DNA from: Gelria sp. Kuro-4
GTDB lineage: Bacteria > Bacillota > DTU030 > DUMP01
NCBI RefSeq assembly: GCF_019668485.1
Contig: NZ_AP024619.1
Location: 1,797,001-1,861,000, forward strand
DNA: 64,000 nt
Direction: 5' to 3'
Shown piece by piece: positions 17,557-27,201 of the stretch (position 1 is its first letter; every line of letters starts with the position of its first letter). Under the pieces are notes generated by a model that did not search any database, was not told the DNA's origin, and saw only the letters and a program-made list of their open reading frames with translations. Made by a program: the position numbers and the translations under genes.

Positions 17557-20148
17557 GTGGCGGAGACACCGATGATGGAGCAGTACCGGGAGATTAAAAA
17601 AGAGTACCCGGACACCATCCTCTTCTTCCGTTTGGGCGACTTTTACGAGATGTTCTTTGCGGATGCGGAACTGGCATCCCAGGAACTGGGGCTGACTCTA
17701 ACCTCCCGTGAGGCCGGCAAGGGCCGGCGGGTGCCGATGTGCGGCGTACCCTACCACGCCTCGGATGGTTACATTGCGCGCCTTTTACAGAAGGGGCATA
17801 ACGTAGCCATCTGCGAGCAGGTGGAGGACCCGCGGCTGGCCAAGGGTTTGGTGGAGCGCCAGGTGGTCCGGGTGGTGACACCCGGCACCCTGCTCGACAG
17901 CGACGTTTTGGAAGAAAAACGGAACAACTACCTGGTGGCGCTGGCGCGCGACGAGGAACGCTGGGGCCTGGCGGTGCTGGATGCCGGTACAGGGGAACTT
18001 AAGGTGACCGAGCTGGCGCTCGCAGAGGAGGAGCAGCTCCTCGAGGAACTGGTGCGCCTGCAGCCGGCGGAGGGTCTCCTGGCGCCGGTACTGGCGGCGG
18101 ATGAAGCGTTCCGGGCGCGCCTGGAGGAAGTGGTTAAGTTTCCCTGTGGGAAGCTGGGGCCACACTCTTGGGAAAAGGCCGAGGCGGAAGCGGCGCTGGC
18201 CAAGGTGTGGGGCGACGACTACGCAAAACGGTTCAATTGTCAGGGATTGGGCCCGGCCCGGGTGGCTGCCGGCGCGGCCCTGAATTACCTGGCGAGTACC
18301 CAGAAGACGCTGCCGGCGCACGTTACAGAACTGGTGCCGTATACCATCAGCGCCTACATGCAGCTGGATGCCTATACACGGCGGAACCTGGAACTGGTGC
18401 GCACCCTGAGGGAAGGGAAAGTGCAGGGTTCGCTGCTGGGAGTGCTGGATCTTACCGTTACCGCCATGGGTGGCCGGCTGCTGCGCCAGTGGCTGGAGCA
18501 GCCCCTGCGTTCGCCCCGGGCCATCAACCGGCGCCTCAGCGCCGTAGCGGAGCTGCGCGGCCGCGACACCTTGCGCCAGGAGCTGCGGCGCCTGCTGCGC
18601 CAGATACCGGACTTGGAAAGGTTGCTCGGTAAGGTTGTTTACGGCACGGCCACACCGAAAGACCTGGCCTCCTTGCGCACCGGTCTCGGCGTGCTGCCAA
18701 ATGTTATTGCCTGCCTGGCCGGACTGACGGCCGCCAAGCGGCTGTGCGCCGACCTTGCGCCGCTGGCGGATTTGCGGGAGCGGCTGGCGGCTGCTCTGGT
18801 GGACGACCCGCCGGCCACCGCCCGGGAAGGTAAGCTTGTCCGCCCGGGCTACGACGCTGAGATTGACCGCCTGCGCGAGCTGGCCCAGGGCGGGCGGCAG
18901 TGGATTGCCGCCTTGGAAGCACGCGAGCGGGAGCGTACCGGCATTAAGTCGTTGCGCGTTGGGTACAACAAGGTGTTCGGGTATTACATAGAAGTGACGC
19001 GGGCCAACCTCGACAATGTACCCCCAGACTACATCCGCCGACAAACGCTGGTGGGAGCCGAGCGCTTCGTCACGCCGGACCTGAAAGAGCAGGAGGCCAG
19101 CATTTTGGGTGCCCAGGAACGCTTGGCGGAGCTGGAGTATGCTGTCTTTCGCCGCCTCTGCCAGGAAGTGGTGGCGGAGGCGGCTGCGGTGCGCCGGACG
19201 GCCCAGGCACTGGCGCGGCTGGATGTGCTGGCTACGTTTGCGGAAGCGGCCGCCCGCTACAATTATGCCCGGCCCGAGGTCAATGCCGGCGATGTCATCC
19301 GGCTGGTGGAGAGCCGGCACCCGGTGGTGGAAAGGCTCCGCCCGGAAGTGCCTTTTGTACCCAACGACGTCTATCTCGATGGCGGAGAGAACCGTTTTAT
19401 CCTGCTCACCGGACCGAACATGGCCGGCAAGTCGACCTGCATCCGCCAGGTGGCCCTGAACGTGCTGCTGGCGCAAGTGGGAAGCTTTGTCCCCGCGCGG
19501 CAGGCGGAAATCGGTGTTGTCGATCGCATCTTCACTCGGGTAGGAGCGGCCGACGACCTGGCGGCCGGGGACAGCACCTTTATGGTGGAGATGCGCGAGT
19601 GCGAGGTGATTCTTCGGGAGGCCACCCCCAAAAGCCTGGTTATCTTGGACGAGGTAGGACGCGGAACCAGCACCTTGGACGGTCTTAGCCTGGCGCAGGC
19701 CATTGCGGAGCACCTGGCGGCGCAGGTGGGTTGCAAGACGCTTTTTTCCACGCACTACCATGAGCTGACAGCTTTGGCCGGGAGGGTTTCCGGGATTAAG
19801 AATTTCAGCATGGCGGTGGCAGAAAAGGGACAGGACCTTCTCTTCCTCCGGCGGGTGGTGCCGGGCGGCAGCGATCGCAGCTACGGCATCCAGGTGGCAC
19901 GCCTGGCCGGCCTACCCCAAGCAGTGTTGCGGCGGGCCGCCGAGGTGTTGGCGTCTCTCAGCGGCCAGGAGGCGGCGGCCAGGGAGGCTGCAGCCACCTG
20001 GGATACGGCCGCTTCGGTGTGGGAGCGGGTGGGGCGGCGGCTGCTGGCGCTGGACCTGGCCAAAACCCCTCCCCTGGAGCTGGCGCTCCAGGTGGCGGAG
20101 CTGCAAGAGGAATTGCGACGCGGGGGTGCAGCCAGTGGGAAAGATTAA
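17557..20148 (+). CDS. mutS: DNA mismatch repair protein MutS
   Basis: This 863-residue protein has the mismatch-reading motif FYE in GDFYEMF near residue 30, the Walker A GPNMAGKST at 619-627, a Walker B region LVILDEVGRGTSTLDG and the signature helix after it. It recognises mispaired bases and recruits MutL. The GTG at 17557 follows GGGAGGGGAG; the protein then begins AETPMMEQY as is usual for the family. It overlaps mutL by 14 bases with the chosen starts. Confidence 0.97.
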   Translation: MAETPMMEQYREIKKEYPDTILFFRLGDFYEMFFADAELASQELGLTLTSREAGKGRRVPMCGVPYHASDGYIARLLQKGHNVAICEQVEDPRLAKGLVERQVVRVVTPGTLLDSDVLEEKRNNYLVALARDEERWGLAVLDAGTGELKVTELALAEEEQLLEELVRLQPAEGLLAPVLAADEAFRARLEEVVKFPCGKLGPHSWEKAEAEAALAKVWGDDYAKRFNCQGLGPARVAAGAALNYLASTQKTLPAHVTELVPYTISAYMQLDAYTRRNLELVRTLREGKVQGSLLGVLDLTVTAMGGRLLRQWLEQPLRSPRAINRRLSAVAELRGRDTLRQELRRLLRQIPDLERLLGKVVYGTATPKDLASLRTGLGVLPNVIACLAGLTAAKRLCADLAPLADLRERLAAALVDDPPATAREGKLVRPGYDAEIDRLRELAQGGRQWIAALEARERERTGIKSLRVGYNKVFGYYIEVTRANLDNVPPDYIRRQTLVGAERFVTPDLKEQEASILGAQERLAELEYAVFRRLCQEVVAEAAAVRRTAQALARLDVLATFAEAAARYNYARPEVNAGDVIRLVESRHPVVERLRPEVPFVPNDVYLDGGENRFILLTGPNMAGKSTCIRQVALNVLLAQVGSFVPARQAEIGVVDRIFTRVGAADDLAAGDSTFMVEMRECEVILREATPKSLVILDEVGRGTSTLDGLSLAQAIAEHLAAQVGCKTLFSTHYHELTALAGRVSGIKNFSMAVAEKGQDLLFLRRVVPGGSDRSYGIQVARLAGLPQAVLRRAAEVLASLSGQEAAAREAAATWDTAASVWERVGRRLLALDLAKTPPLELALQVAELQEELRRGGAASGKD

Positions 20149-21943
20149 GGTGCTGCCGGCTGAGGTGGTGGAGAAGATCGCCGCGGGTGAGGTGGTGGAA
20201 AGGCCGGCTTCGGTGGTGAAGGAACTGGTCGAGAACTCCCTCGATGCAGGAGCGACGCGCATCGAGGTGCGCCTGGAGCGGGCGGGGTTGGGACTGATCG
20301 CCGTCCGCGACAACGGGGAAGGCATGACGGCTGAGGATGCGGCTTTGGCCTTGACCCGTCACGCTACCAGCAAGATCCGTACGGCAACAGATTTAGCGGC
20401 GGTGGTCAGCTTCGGCTTCCGGGGCGAGGCTTTACCCAGCATCGCCGCAGTGTCACACCTCGAGCTGGTTTCGGCCGTGCGCGGTGCCGTGGCCGGGGTT
20501 AAGGTGGCTTGCACGGGCGGGGGCGGGCCGGAAGTAACCAGCTGCGCGGCCGCGCCGGGGACGCTGGTTGAGGTACGGCAACTCTTTTTCAACACGCCGG
20601 CGCGCTATAAGTTCCTCAAGAGCGAAGCCACGGAGCTGAAGCATATTGTTGAGGTGCTGACGCGTCTGGCGGTGGTGCGCCCGGACGTCTCTTTTCAGGC
20701 CGCGCACGAGGGCCGGGAGCTCTTTACGACCTCGGGTTCCGGTGACCGGCGTGAGGTGCTGGGCCTGGTTCTAGGCCGGGGTGAGGACGCTCGGTGGTTG
20801 CCCCTGGAAGCGGACAACCGCCTCTTTCACGTGCGCGGCTGGCTGGCACCGCCCGAACTGGCACGGACAAGCCGGCAGCAACAAATCATTATCATCAATG
20901 GGCGCTGGGTAAAAAGCCCGGTCCTGGCCCTGGCGGTGGAGGGTGGGTACGGCCCGTTTTTGGTCAACAGCCGCCGGCCGGTCTTTTGCCTGGAGATCAG
21001 TTCCGAGCCGGCGTTGGTGGATGTCAACGTACACCCGGCGAAGCTTGAGGTGCGCCTCAGCCACGAACAGGAACTTAAAGCGCTGGTGGGTCAGGCGGTG
21101 CGCCAGGCGCTGCGCCGCCACGCCGTTTTGCCGGCGGCATCTTCCCGCATGCCGGCCCCGGCGCTCGGAGACAATAAGGAGGACTTCCGGCAACCGGCGG
21201 CCTGGGTGGTAAAGGAAAGAGCAATCGCCTATCCCCGGGAGGAGCCGGCGGGAAGCCCGCGTACTTTTGCATTCCCTGCCGCCGACCCGGTTGGAAAGGG
21301 CCTTCCTGCCCCTGGCGGGCCGGCGGAAGGGGCGCCAACCGAGGTGGAAGGCTGTGGCAGCTTTCCGGCCCTTACGTTGCTCGGCCAGATACTGGACACT
21401 TACCTGGTGGCGTCCGGCCCGGAGGGGCTTTACCTGATCGACCAGCACGCGGCCCACGAACGGATTTTGTTCGAGCAGCTGCTCGCGGAAGCGGAAAGGG
21501 GAACAGTAGCCGTGCAGCAGCTGGCGGTACCCCAGACCATAACGGTAACCGAGCCGGAGCTTGCGGTCTGGCGGGAGGGGAGTGACACCTGGCGACGGAT
21601 CGGGTTCGATTTGGCGGAATTCGGCGCCGATACCCTGGTTCTCCGTGCGGCGCCCAAGGTGCTCACACTCGGGGCGGCCGTACGGCTGGTGCAGGACCTC
21701 TTGGAACAACCCCCGGCAGGGGAACAGGGCGCCTGGGAGCGCGAGCGTCACCGGCTGCTGTCTTTGCTGGCCTGCCATGGCGCGATCCGTGCCGGCCGGC
21801 CGCTTTCGTTGGCGGAAGGGAAAGAACTGCTCGCTCAGCTGGCGCGCTGCCGGCATCCTTACAACTGCCCGCACGGCAGGCCCACCTGCCTTTGCCTGAC
21901 GAAGCGGGAGCTTGACAAGCGTTTCTTACGCCTCCTGGCTTAG
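20135..21943 (+). CDS. mutL: DNA mismatch repair protein MutL (endonuclease type)
   Basis: This 602-residue GHKL ATPase starts GKIKVLPAEVVEKIAAG, with the ATP motifs ELVENSLDAGA, DNGEGM and GFRGEAL. The C-terminal dimerisation domain carries the endonuclease motif DQHAAHERILFEQ (DQHA-x2-E-x4-E) and CPHGRP. This shows the nicking form used by bacteria that lack MutH. The GTG at 20135 fits the GGGGGTG site; GTG at 20126 is the alternative. The middle linker (residues about 330-420) is low in conservation and rich in Pro/Ala. Confidence 0.96.
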   Translation: MGKIKVLPAEVVEKIAAGEVVERPASVVKELVENSLDAGATRIEVRLERAGLGLIAVRDNGEGMTAEDAALALTRHATSKIRTATDLAAVVSFGFRGEALPSIAAVSHLELVSAVRGAVAGVKVACTGGGGPEVTSCAAAPGTLVEVRQLFFNTPARYKFLKSEATELKHIVEVLTRLAVVRPDVSFQAAHEGRELFTTSGSGDRREVLGLVLGRGEDARWLPLEADNRLFHVRGWLAPPELARTSRQQQIIIINGRWVKSPVLALAVEGGYGPFLVNSRRPVFCLEISSEPALVDVNVHPAKLEVRLSHEQELKALVGQAVRQALRRHAVLPAASSRMPAPALGDNKEDFRQPAAWVVKERAIAYPREEPAGSPRTFAFPAADPVGKGLPAPGGPAEGAPTEVEGCGSFPALTLLGQILDTYLVASGPEGLYLIDQHAAHERILFEQLLAEAERGTVAVQQLAVPQTITVTEPELAVWREGSDTWRRIGFDLAEFGADTLVLRAAPKVLTLGAAVRLVQDLLEQPPAGEQGAWERERHRLLSLLACHGAIRAGRPLSLAEGKELLAQLARCRHPYNCPHGRPTCLCLTKRELDKRFLRLLA

Positions 21944-21956
21944 GGGGTGGCAGGCG

Positions 21957-22892
21957 ATGTTGCCCTTACTGGTGCTCTTAGGCCCGACGGCGGCGGGCAA
22001 GACGGCGGTGGCCATCCGGGTGGCGAAACTCCTGGGCGGGGAAATCATCTCCGCCGATTCCATGCAGGTGTACCGCCACCTGGACATCGGCACGGCTAAA
22101 CCTACGGCGGCCGAACGGGAGGGGGTTCCCCATCACCTGCTGGATATCGTCGAGCCGGATGAGGAATTCAATGTGGCCCGTTTTCAAGCCGAGGTGAAAC
22201 GCATCATCCCTGCCATTGTCGCCCGCGGCCATCTCCCCATGCTGGTGGGAGGAACCGGGCTTTACATCCGGGCCGTAGTGGACAACTACGACTTCAGCCC
22301 GGGTGGACCGGATCCCGACCTGAGGCACCGGCTGAAAGAACGGGCGGCGAGAGAGGGGGCGGCCGCCCTGCATGCGGAACTGGCCCGGGTGGACCCGGCG
22401 GCGGCGACGCGCATTCAACCCACGGACGTGCGGCGCCTGATCCGGGCGCTGGAGGTCCGTGAGCTTACCGGCCGGCCGATTTCAGAACAGGGAAAGGGTC
22501 CGCCGCTCTATCGTTCCTTGCAGATCGGCCTAACGCGCGACCGGGCACGTCTGTATGCGGCCATCGATGCCCGGGTGGATGAAATGATAAAGCGCGGCCT
22601 GGTGGAGGAGGCCAGGTGGCTGCTGGCGCAGGGTTATCCGCCGACGCTGCCGGCCTTCCAGGCACTGGGCTATAAGGAGCTGGTTCCTTACCTTAAAGGA
22701 GAAGCCACGTTGGCTGAAGCCTGCCGGATCCTCAAGCGCGAGACGCGGCACTTTGCCAAGCGCCAGCTGACCTGGTTTCGGCGCGACAAGCGTATCATCT
22801 GGCTGAATAGGGATAGCTTCCCCAGCGAGTCCGCTTTGGCCGAGGAAATTAGCCGCCTGGCAGAAGGAAAACTTCTGACCGATCACGAATAG
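21957..22892 (+). CDS. miaA: tRNA dimethylallyltransferase MiaA
   Basis: This 311-residue enzyme adds a dimethylallyl group to A37 of tRNAs reading U-starting codons, making the substrate for MiaB. Motifs seen are GPTAAGKT near residue 10, [19 protein letters not shown] near 34, [11 protein letters not shown] near 98 and the C-terminal [16 protein letters not shown]. The ATG at 21957 follows a GGGGTGG purine run 14 bases after the mutL stop. The gene order mutL-miaA-hfq is widespread. Confidence 0.96.
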   Translation: MLPLLVLLGPTAAGKTAVAIRVAKLLGGEIISADSMQVYRHLDIGTAKPTAAEREGVPHHLLDIVEPDEEFNVARFQAEVKRIIPAIVARGHLPMLVGGTGLYIRAVVDNYDFSPGGPDPDLRHRLKERAAREGAAALHAELARVDPAAATRIQPTDVRRLIRALEVRELTGRPISEQGKGPPLYRSLQIGLTRDRARLYAAIDARVDEMIKRGLVEEARWLLAQGYPPTLPAFQALGYKELVPYLKGEATLAEACRILKRETRHFAKRQLTWFRRDKRIIWLNRDSFPSESALAEEISRLAEGKLLTDHE

Positions 22893-22938
22893 CTATTTCG
22901 GTGGAGTCGGTGTAGAGAAAGAACTGGAGGCGATGAGG

Positions 22939-23184
22939 ATGACAAAACCGCAGCCCAATCTGCAGGACGTGTTTTTGAATCAGGTGCGCAAGGAGAACGT
23001 ACCCACCACGGTTTATCTGGTGAATGGCTTTCAAATCCGCGGCATGGTACGTGGGTTTGATAACTTCACGGTAGTGCTCGAATCAGATGGCAAGCAGATG
23101 CTGGTGTACAAGCATGCCATCTCCACCATAACACCCGTGCGTCCCGTCAACTATAGTGTCCCTCCGGAGCACCCGGCTGAGTAA
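22939..23184 (+). CDS. hfq: RNA chaperone Hfq
   Basis: This 81-residue Sm-like protein has Sm1 ([19 protein letters not shown]) and Sm2 ([11 protein letters not shown]) motifs, with the lysine-histidine pair YKH important for U-tail binding. It forms hexamers that aid sRNA pairing. The second ATG (22939) is preferred because GGAGG at 22926-22930 is eight bases away; the ATG at 22933 is too close. The C-terminal tail is short, as in Gram-positives. Confidence 0.96.
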   Translation: MTKPQPNLQDVFLNQVRKENVPTTVYLVNGFQIRGMVRGFDNFTVVLESDGKQMLVYKHAISTITPVRPVNYSVPPEHPAE

Positions 23185-23369
23185 GCCTCCTGCTTGGTGC
23201 TGCCCGGGGAGGGCAGGTTCGTTCGTTTTGGTTCGGCCGGATTATGGCCCTGGACGCGCCGTGGCGCAGCCAGGGCCTGCGTGTTCTTTGACCGGCCTCT
23301 TCCTCCCACTCACACCTGGGCCCATCCGGGCGTATATTATAGTGACTCAGGCGGCCGGAGGTGACAGCT

Positions 23370-24332
23370 GTGATGAAATGGGGGGAGAGGAGGTTACCGC
23401 CCCAGGTAGAGCGCATCAGCCTGTTGGTGGAAAAGGGCGAGCTGGCTCCGCCCGCAGCGCTGGCCGGCTTGCGGCAGGTGGATGAACCTCTCTTGACGGC
23501 CTCAGCGACGGGCGCACATTCTCCCCTGGCCGAAGCCCTGGCCCAGCTGGACGCGTTGGTCGGGCTCGAAGAGGTTAAGCAGCTCGTTTACGAGATCAAG
23601 GCGTTCATTGAAATCCAGCAGCGGCGCCGGCAAGAAGGGCTGGCCACGGAGCCCTTGACCTTGCATATGGTTTTCCGGGGAAATCCCGGCACCGGAAAGA
23701 CTACGGTGGCGCGCATCCTGGGCACGTTGTTCAAGGAGCTTGGTGTCCTCTCCAAGGGGCACCTGGTTGAGGTGGAACGGGCCGACCTGGTGGGCGAGTA
23801 TATCGGCCATACGGCGCAAAAAACCCGTGAGCAGATAAAGCGGTCGCTGGGCGGCATCCTGTTTGTTGACGAGGCTTACTCGCTGGCGCGGGGTGGCGAT
23901 AAAGACTTCGGTAAAGAGTCCATCGATTGCCTGGTCAAAGCCATGGAAGACCACCGCGGTGACCTGGTGCTCATCCTGGCCGGGTACCGGGAGGAGATGG
24001 ACTACTTCCTGCAGACAAACCCCGGCCTGCGCTCTCGTTTTCCCATTAAGATCGACTTCCCTGACTATTCGCTGAATGAGCTCTTGGAGATTGCCCAGGT
24101 TTTTTTAGCGCAAAGGGATTATTACCTGAGCCCCGGGGCTAGGGAAGAACTGCTGCGCCAGCTGCAGGTAACCCATAACTTCCGCCACAGCGGGAACGCG
24201 CGCCTGGTGCGCAACATAATCGAGCGCGCCATCCGGCGCCAAGCTGTGCGCCTCGCCGGGCAGAGCAGCTTGAGCCGTGACCAATTGATGGCCATTGAGC
24301 GGGTAGACCTGGAAGGGGGGGCGGCGGCGTGA
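23370..24332 (+). CDS. spoVK: SpoVK/CbbX-type AAA+ ATPase
   Basis: This 320-residue protein has an AAA core with Walker A GNPGTGKTT at residues 104-112, Walker B ILFVDEAYSLARG, sensor 1 ILAGYREEM and an arginine finger region GLRSRFP. It matches stage V sporulation protein K and red-type Rubisco activase CbbX; no Rubisco is present, so the SpoVK role is favoured. The N-terminal ~75 residues are not conserved core. The GTG at 23370 (or ATG at 23373) follows GGAGGTGA. It overlaps the GTPase gene by 4 bases, so the two are coupled. Confidence 0.85.
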   Translation: MMKWGERRLPPQVERISLLVEKGELAPPAALAGLRQVDEPLLTASATGAHSPLAEALAQLDALVGLEEVKQLVYEIKAFIEIQQRRRQEGLATEPLTLHMVFRGNPGTGKTTVARILGTLFKELGVLSKGHLVEVERADLVGEYIGHTAQKTREQIKRSLGGILFVDEAYSLARGGDKDFGKESIDCLVKAMEDHRGDLVLILAGYREEMDYFLQTNPGLRSRFPIKIDFPDYSLNELLEIAQVFLAQRDYYLSPGAREELLRQLQVTHNFRHSGNARLVRNIIERAIRRQAVRLAGQSSLSRDQLMAIERVDLEGGAAA

Positions 24333-24937
24333 AGGAGTGCCTGGTCATCGGGAAGACCCACGCCGGCAAGACACTGTTCGCCCTCAACTTCGCCCACTAC
24401 TTGGGAGTGACGAATCTCGAGATCACCTTCCGCCACCCGAACGGCCTGATTGCTAAGAAAACATACAGCCTTGCGGCCGCACGCCGTGAGCTGGTAGGCC
24501 CGGCGCCGCATATGACGCGGGCCCTCCAAAGCTTTGTGTTGGATCTGCCGGTGGGTAAAGGGGCAAAGCGTTGCACTTTTACGGATACCAGCGGGCTGAT
24601 CGACCACATTCATGCCGACGTCGAGGTCCGCCGGGCCATTGCGCAAACCTTGGGGGCCATCCGGGAGGCAGACCTTATCCTGCACCTGGTGGACGCGGCG
24701 GCCGTGGGCAGGACAGACGCGCCTTCCGCGCTGGGGGAGGTTGACTACCAGGTGGCGCAGTTCGCGCAGCTGCGCAGTGGGTACGCCGTCTTGGCCAATA
24801 AAATGGACCTGCCCGGTGCAGCCGGCGGCCTGGAGAGGCTGAAGCTGGAACTGCCGGGGCACGCCGTCTTCCCGATCTCGGCTCTCTACAAGCGCGGTTT
24901 TCGGGAGGTGAAAGGCTTTGTCCAGCGGTATCTTTGA
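24329..24937 (+). CDS. Ras-like P-loop GTPase of unknown function
   Basis: This 202-residue protein has P-loop GKTHAGKT (residues 8-15), switch II DTSG (86-89) in place of DxxG, and NKMD (157-160) for guanine specificity, with a final SAL motif near 180. It has no membrane segment. The GTG at 24329 overlaps the SpoVK stop, and its end overlaps the membrane protein gene by 20 bases. I do not recognise a named family; the coupling suggests that it acts together with the AAA ATPase and the membrane protein. Confidence 0.8.
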   Translation: MKECLVIGKTHAGKTLFALNFAHYLGVTNLEITFRHPNGLIAKKTYSLAAARRELVGPAPHMTRALQSFVLDLPVGKGAKRCTFTDTSGLIDHIHADVEVRRAIAQTLGAIREADLILHLVDAAAVGRTDAPSALGEVDYQVAQFAQLRSGYAVLANKMDLPGAAGGLERLKLELPGHAVFPISALYKRGFREVKGFVQRYL

Positions 24938-25505
24938 AGCCTGCCGGGATATCCTGGCGCTCTTTAGTGTTGGCCTGGCCATAAAGCTCATGGATGATCA
25001 CCTGGACCGGGAGGAAGCGGACGGCGCGCGCCTGCCCCTGGCCGCAAGGCTGGGGCGGGGGGTCTGTGCTTACACCGTACTGAGTTATGCCCTGGCGGCC
25101 TGGCTCAAGCCTTCCTGGGCCTGGACCCTGTTTCTTGCCAGTTACGCCTGTGGCATGTTGGGAAGCGGTGCCTGGCGTTTGCCCAGCGGGTTGCCGGGCT
25201 GGCTCGAGACCGTCCTGGCCTTCGCTTTGGGCGTTACGGCGGCGGGCTGGCGGGAGATGGCTTCTTCCACGGCCTTCGTTATGGGGGTGCAGCTGTGGGA
25301 CGATGTGGTCGATTTTGCGCGTGACCGCTACCTGACACGTGCCAACCTGGCCCAACGCTGGGGCCGGGTGGAGGCGGCACTGGCGGGTACGGCGTTGCTT
25401 TTTATTGCTCTCTTTCTGGCAGCGGCCAAGACGCTGCTGGGACTTTTGGTCCTGCCGTGGGTGCTCTATGTGGCGGCAGCACCGTGGGGAAAGGAGCGTG
25501 GGTGA
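24918..25505 (+). CDS. integral membrane protein with two DDxxDxxxD motifs
   Basis: This 195-residue protein has about five or six hydrophobic segments. It carries two acidic motifs in comparable context: MDDHLDREEAD (D26, D27, D30, D35) and WDDVVDFARD (D128, D129, D132, D136). Each is followed about 10 residues later by a leucine/alanine-rich run and a glycine. Such pairs resemble the Mg-pyrophosphate motifs of UbiA-type prenyltransferases, but the protein is about two-thirds of UbiA length; homology is not established. The TTG start at 24918 lies inside the GTPase gene. Confidence 0.65.
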   Translation: MSSGIFEACRDILALFSVGLAIKLMDDHLDREEADGARLPLAARLGRGVCAYTVLSYALAAWLKPSWAWTLFLASYACGMLGSGAWRLPSGLPGWLETVLAFALGVTAAGWREMASSTAFVMGVQLWDDVVDFARDRYLTRANLAQRWGRVEAALAGTALLFIALFLAAAKTLLGLLVLPWVLYVAAAPWGKERG

Positions 25506-25729
25506 GCATGGGCGGTGCTTGGTCGGGGGTGATCCTTGTCTCTTGGCTGCTACTTTTTCTGGCGGGTTTTGCTTGGGGACGGCGCCGGGGGAGGGCGGAG
25601 GGAGAACGCTTGGGTCTCAGGGAAGCGCCGCTGGTGTGGCGCCAGGCATCGCTTTTAGCCGGCCGCTGCCTGATTTGCCAGGCGGAAGTAACCGGGGAAG
25701 ATTTTCCTTGTTGGCCGAAGGAGGTATAA
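25502..25729 (+). CDS. small single-span membrane protein with a CxxC motif
   Basis: This 75-residue protein has one N-terminal membrane helix (about residues 8-24), a basic stretch (RRRGRAEGER) and a CLIC motif near residue 57, with a further cysteine near 70. The GTG at 25502 overlaps the preceding stop; ATG at 25508 is an alternative. No family was recognised. The cytoplasmic cysteines could bind metal. Confidence 0.5.
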   Translation: MSMGGAWSGVILVSWLLLFLAGFAWGRRRGRAEGERLGLREAPLVWRQASLLAGRCLICQAEVTGEDFPCWPKEV

Positions 25730-25774
25730 TTGCTTAAGGGATAGCAAGTTGTCAACGCACAAGGAGGAGCAGGT

Positions 25775-27061
25775 TTGAACAACCCGATCGACGAACTCTA
25801 CCGGGACCAGTTCGATCGCCGTTTGTTGCAACAGGCGGAGGAAGTGAAGGAAAGCCCGGCTTTCGCACAGGCACGGCGGCGCGTGGAAAGAGTTGTGCAG
25901 CGGAATCAACTGCGTGTACTGGCGGCCTTCCGGGAAGCGCAGGTCAGCGAGTTTCATTTTGCGCCCACCACAGGGTACGGTTACGACGACGCCGGGCGGG
26001 AGAAGCTGGAGGAAGTCTTCGCCCGAGTGTTCGGTGCCGAAGCTGCGTTGGTGCGCAGCCAGATTGTCTCGGGAACGCACGCCCTAGGCCTTTGCCTTTT
26101 CGGCGTTTTGCGCCCGGGAGGAGAACTGCTCTCGGTAACCGGGCGGCCCTATGACACGCTTGGCGCAATCATTCACGGGCCGGCGGGCAGTGGCTCCCTG
26201 CGCGACCTGCAGGTAAACTACCGCGAGGTGCCCTGGACAGGGGGCGAAGTCGACCTGGAGGGCATCGAGCGTGCCATTGGCCCCCAGACCAGCGCAGTGC
26301 TCATCCAGCGCTCACGCGGCTACAGCCTGCGCCCGGCCTTGAGCGTAAGGCAGATAGGCAGGATCATCCAGACTGTAAAAGCGGTAAAGCCGGACGTCGT
26401 CACCATCGTCGACAACTGCTACGGCGAGTTTGTGGAAACCGAGGAGCCACCGGCGGCGGGGGCCGACCTCACCGCTGGTTCCCTCATCAAGAACCCAGGG
26501 GGAGGGATAGCTCCCTCGGGTGGGTACGTGGTGGGAAAGAAGAAGTGGGTGGAGCGGGCGGCCGGCCGCTTGACAGTGCCCGGGCTGGGCGGCGAGTGCG
26601 GGCCCAGCCTAGGCCTTAACCGTCTACTGTTCCAGGGGTTTTACCTGGCTCCCCTTATGGTGGGGGAAGCCCTGGTGGGTGCAAGCTTTGCCGCCCAGCT
26701 TTTTCAGCGCCTCGGTTTTGCCGTCCAGCCGGCCCCGGAAGAGGAGCGCCACGATTTAGTACAGGCCATTTCCCTGGAACGACCGGAACGGCTCCTGGCG
26801 TTTTGCCAGGCCATCCAAGAAGCCTCGCCGGTCAACTCCTTTGCCCGTCCCGAGGCCGCGCCGCTGCCGGGTTACGATACGCCGATTATAATGGCGGCGG
26901 GAACCTTTGTGCAAGGAGCCTCGTCGGAGCTGTCCGCGGATGCACCCCTGCGTCCGCCGTACACGGTTTTCCTGCAGGGCGGCGTCTCGCGTTACCAGGT
27001 GGAATTCGCCGTTCTCCGGGCAGCCCAGGTGTTGCTAGAACGCGGTCTATTGATCTTGTGA
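25775..27061 (+). CDS. ynbB: YnbB-like PLP-dependent enzyme (Cys/Met metabolism, aluminium resistance family)
   Basis: This 428-residue fold-I PLP protein matches the methionine-gamma-lyase-like YnbB group. It shows FHFAPTTGYGYDDAGR near 62, the GTHALG block near 107, DNCYGEFVE with the PLP aspartate near 212, and SLIKNPGGGIAPSGGY with the PLP lysine near 240. The true substrate of YnbB proteins is unsettled. In Bacillus the gene also lies downstream of hfq. The TTG start at 25775 follows AAGGAGGAG. The protein is full length. Confidence 0.88.
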   Translation: MNNPIDELYRDQFDRRLLQQAEEVKESPAFAQARRRVERVVQRNQLRVLAAFREAQVSEFHFAPTTGYGYDDAGREKLEEVFARVFGAEAALVRSQIVSGTHALGLCLFGVLRPGGELLSVTGRPYDTLGAIIHGPAGSGSLRDLQVNYREVPWTGGEVDLEGIERAIGPQTSAVLIQRSRGYSLRPALSVRQIGRIIQTVKAVKPDVVTIVDNCYGEFVETEEPPAAGADLTAGSLIKNPGGGIAPSGGYVVGKKKWVERAAGRLTVPGLGGECGPSLGLNRLLFQGFYLAPLMVGEALVGASFAAQLFQRLGFAVQPAPEEERHDLVQAISLERPERLLAFCQAIQEASPVNSFARPEAAPLPGYDTPIIMAAGTFVQGASSELSADAPLRPPYTVFLQGGVSRYQVEFAVLRAAQVLLERGLLIL

Positions 27062-27201
27062 GCCGCCGTTTAGGGTTGCTGCTCGCTGCAGCCTATTACC
27101 GCATTTGGGCTATTTTGGCGGTGTTTGACGGAGTAACGGTACAGAAGTATAGTAGGGCTGAATCCTCAGGTGCAGCAACCGCACTTAGGAGGGACTTCAG
27201 C

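Noticed and set aside
17785-19761. 658-codon minus-strand ORF opposite mutS
   Set aside because: Antisense shadow of a clear mutS gene; composition is His/Gln/Arg-rich and has no domain.
24918-25505. annotating the DDxxD membrane protein as a UbiA prenyltransferase
   Set aside because: Too short and only motif-level similarity; recorded as a hypothesis.
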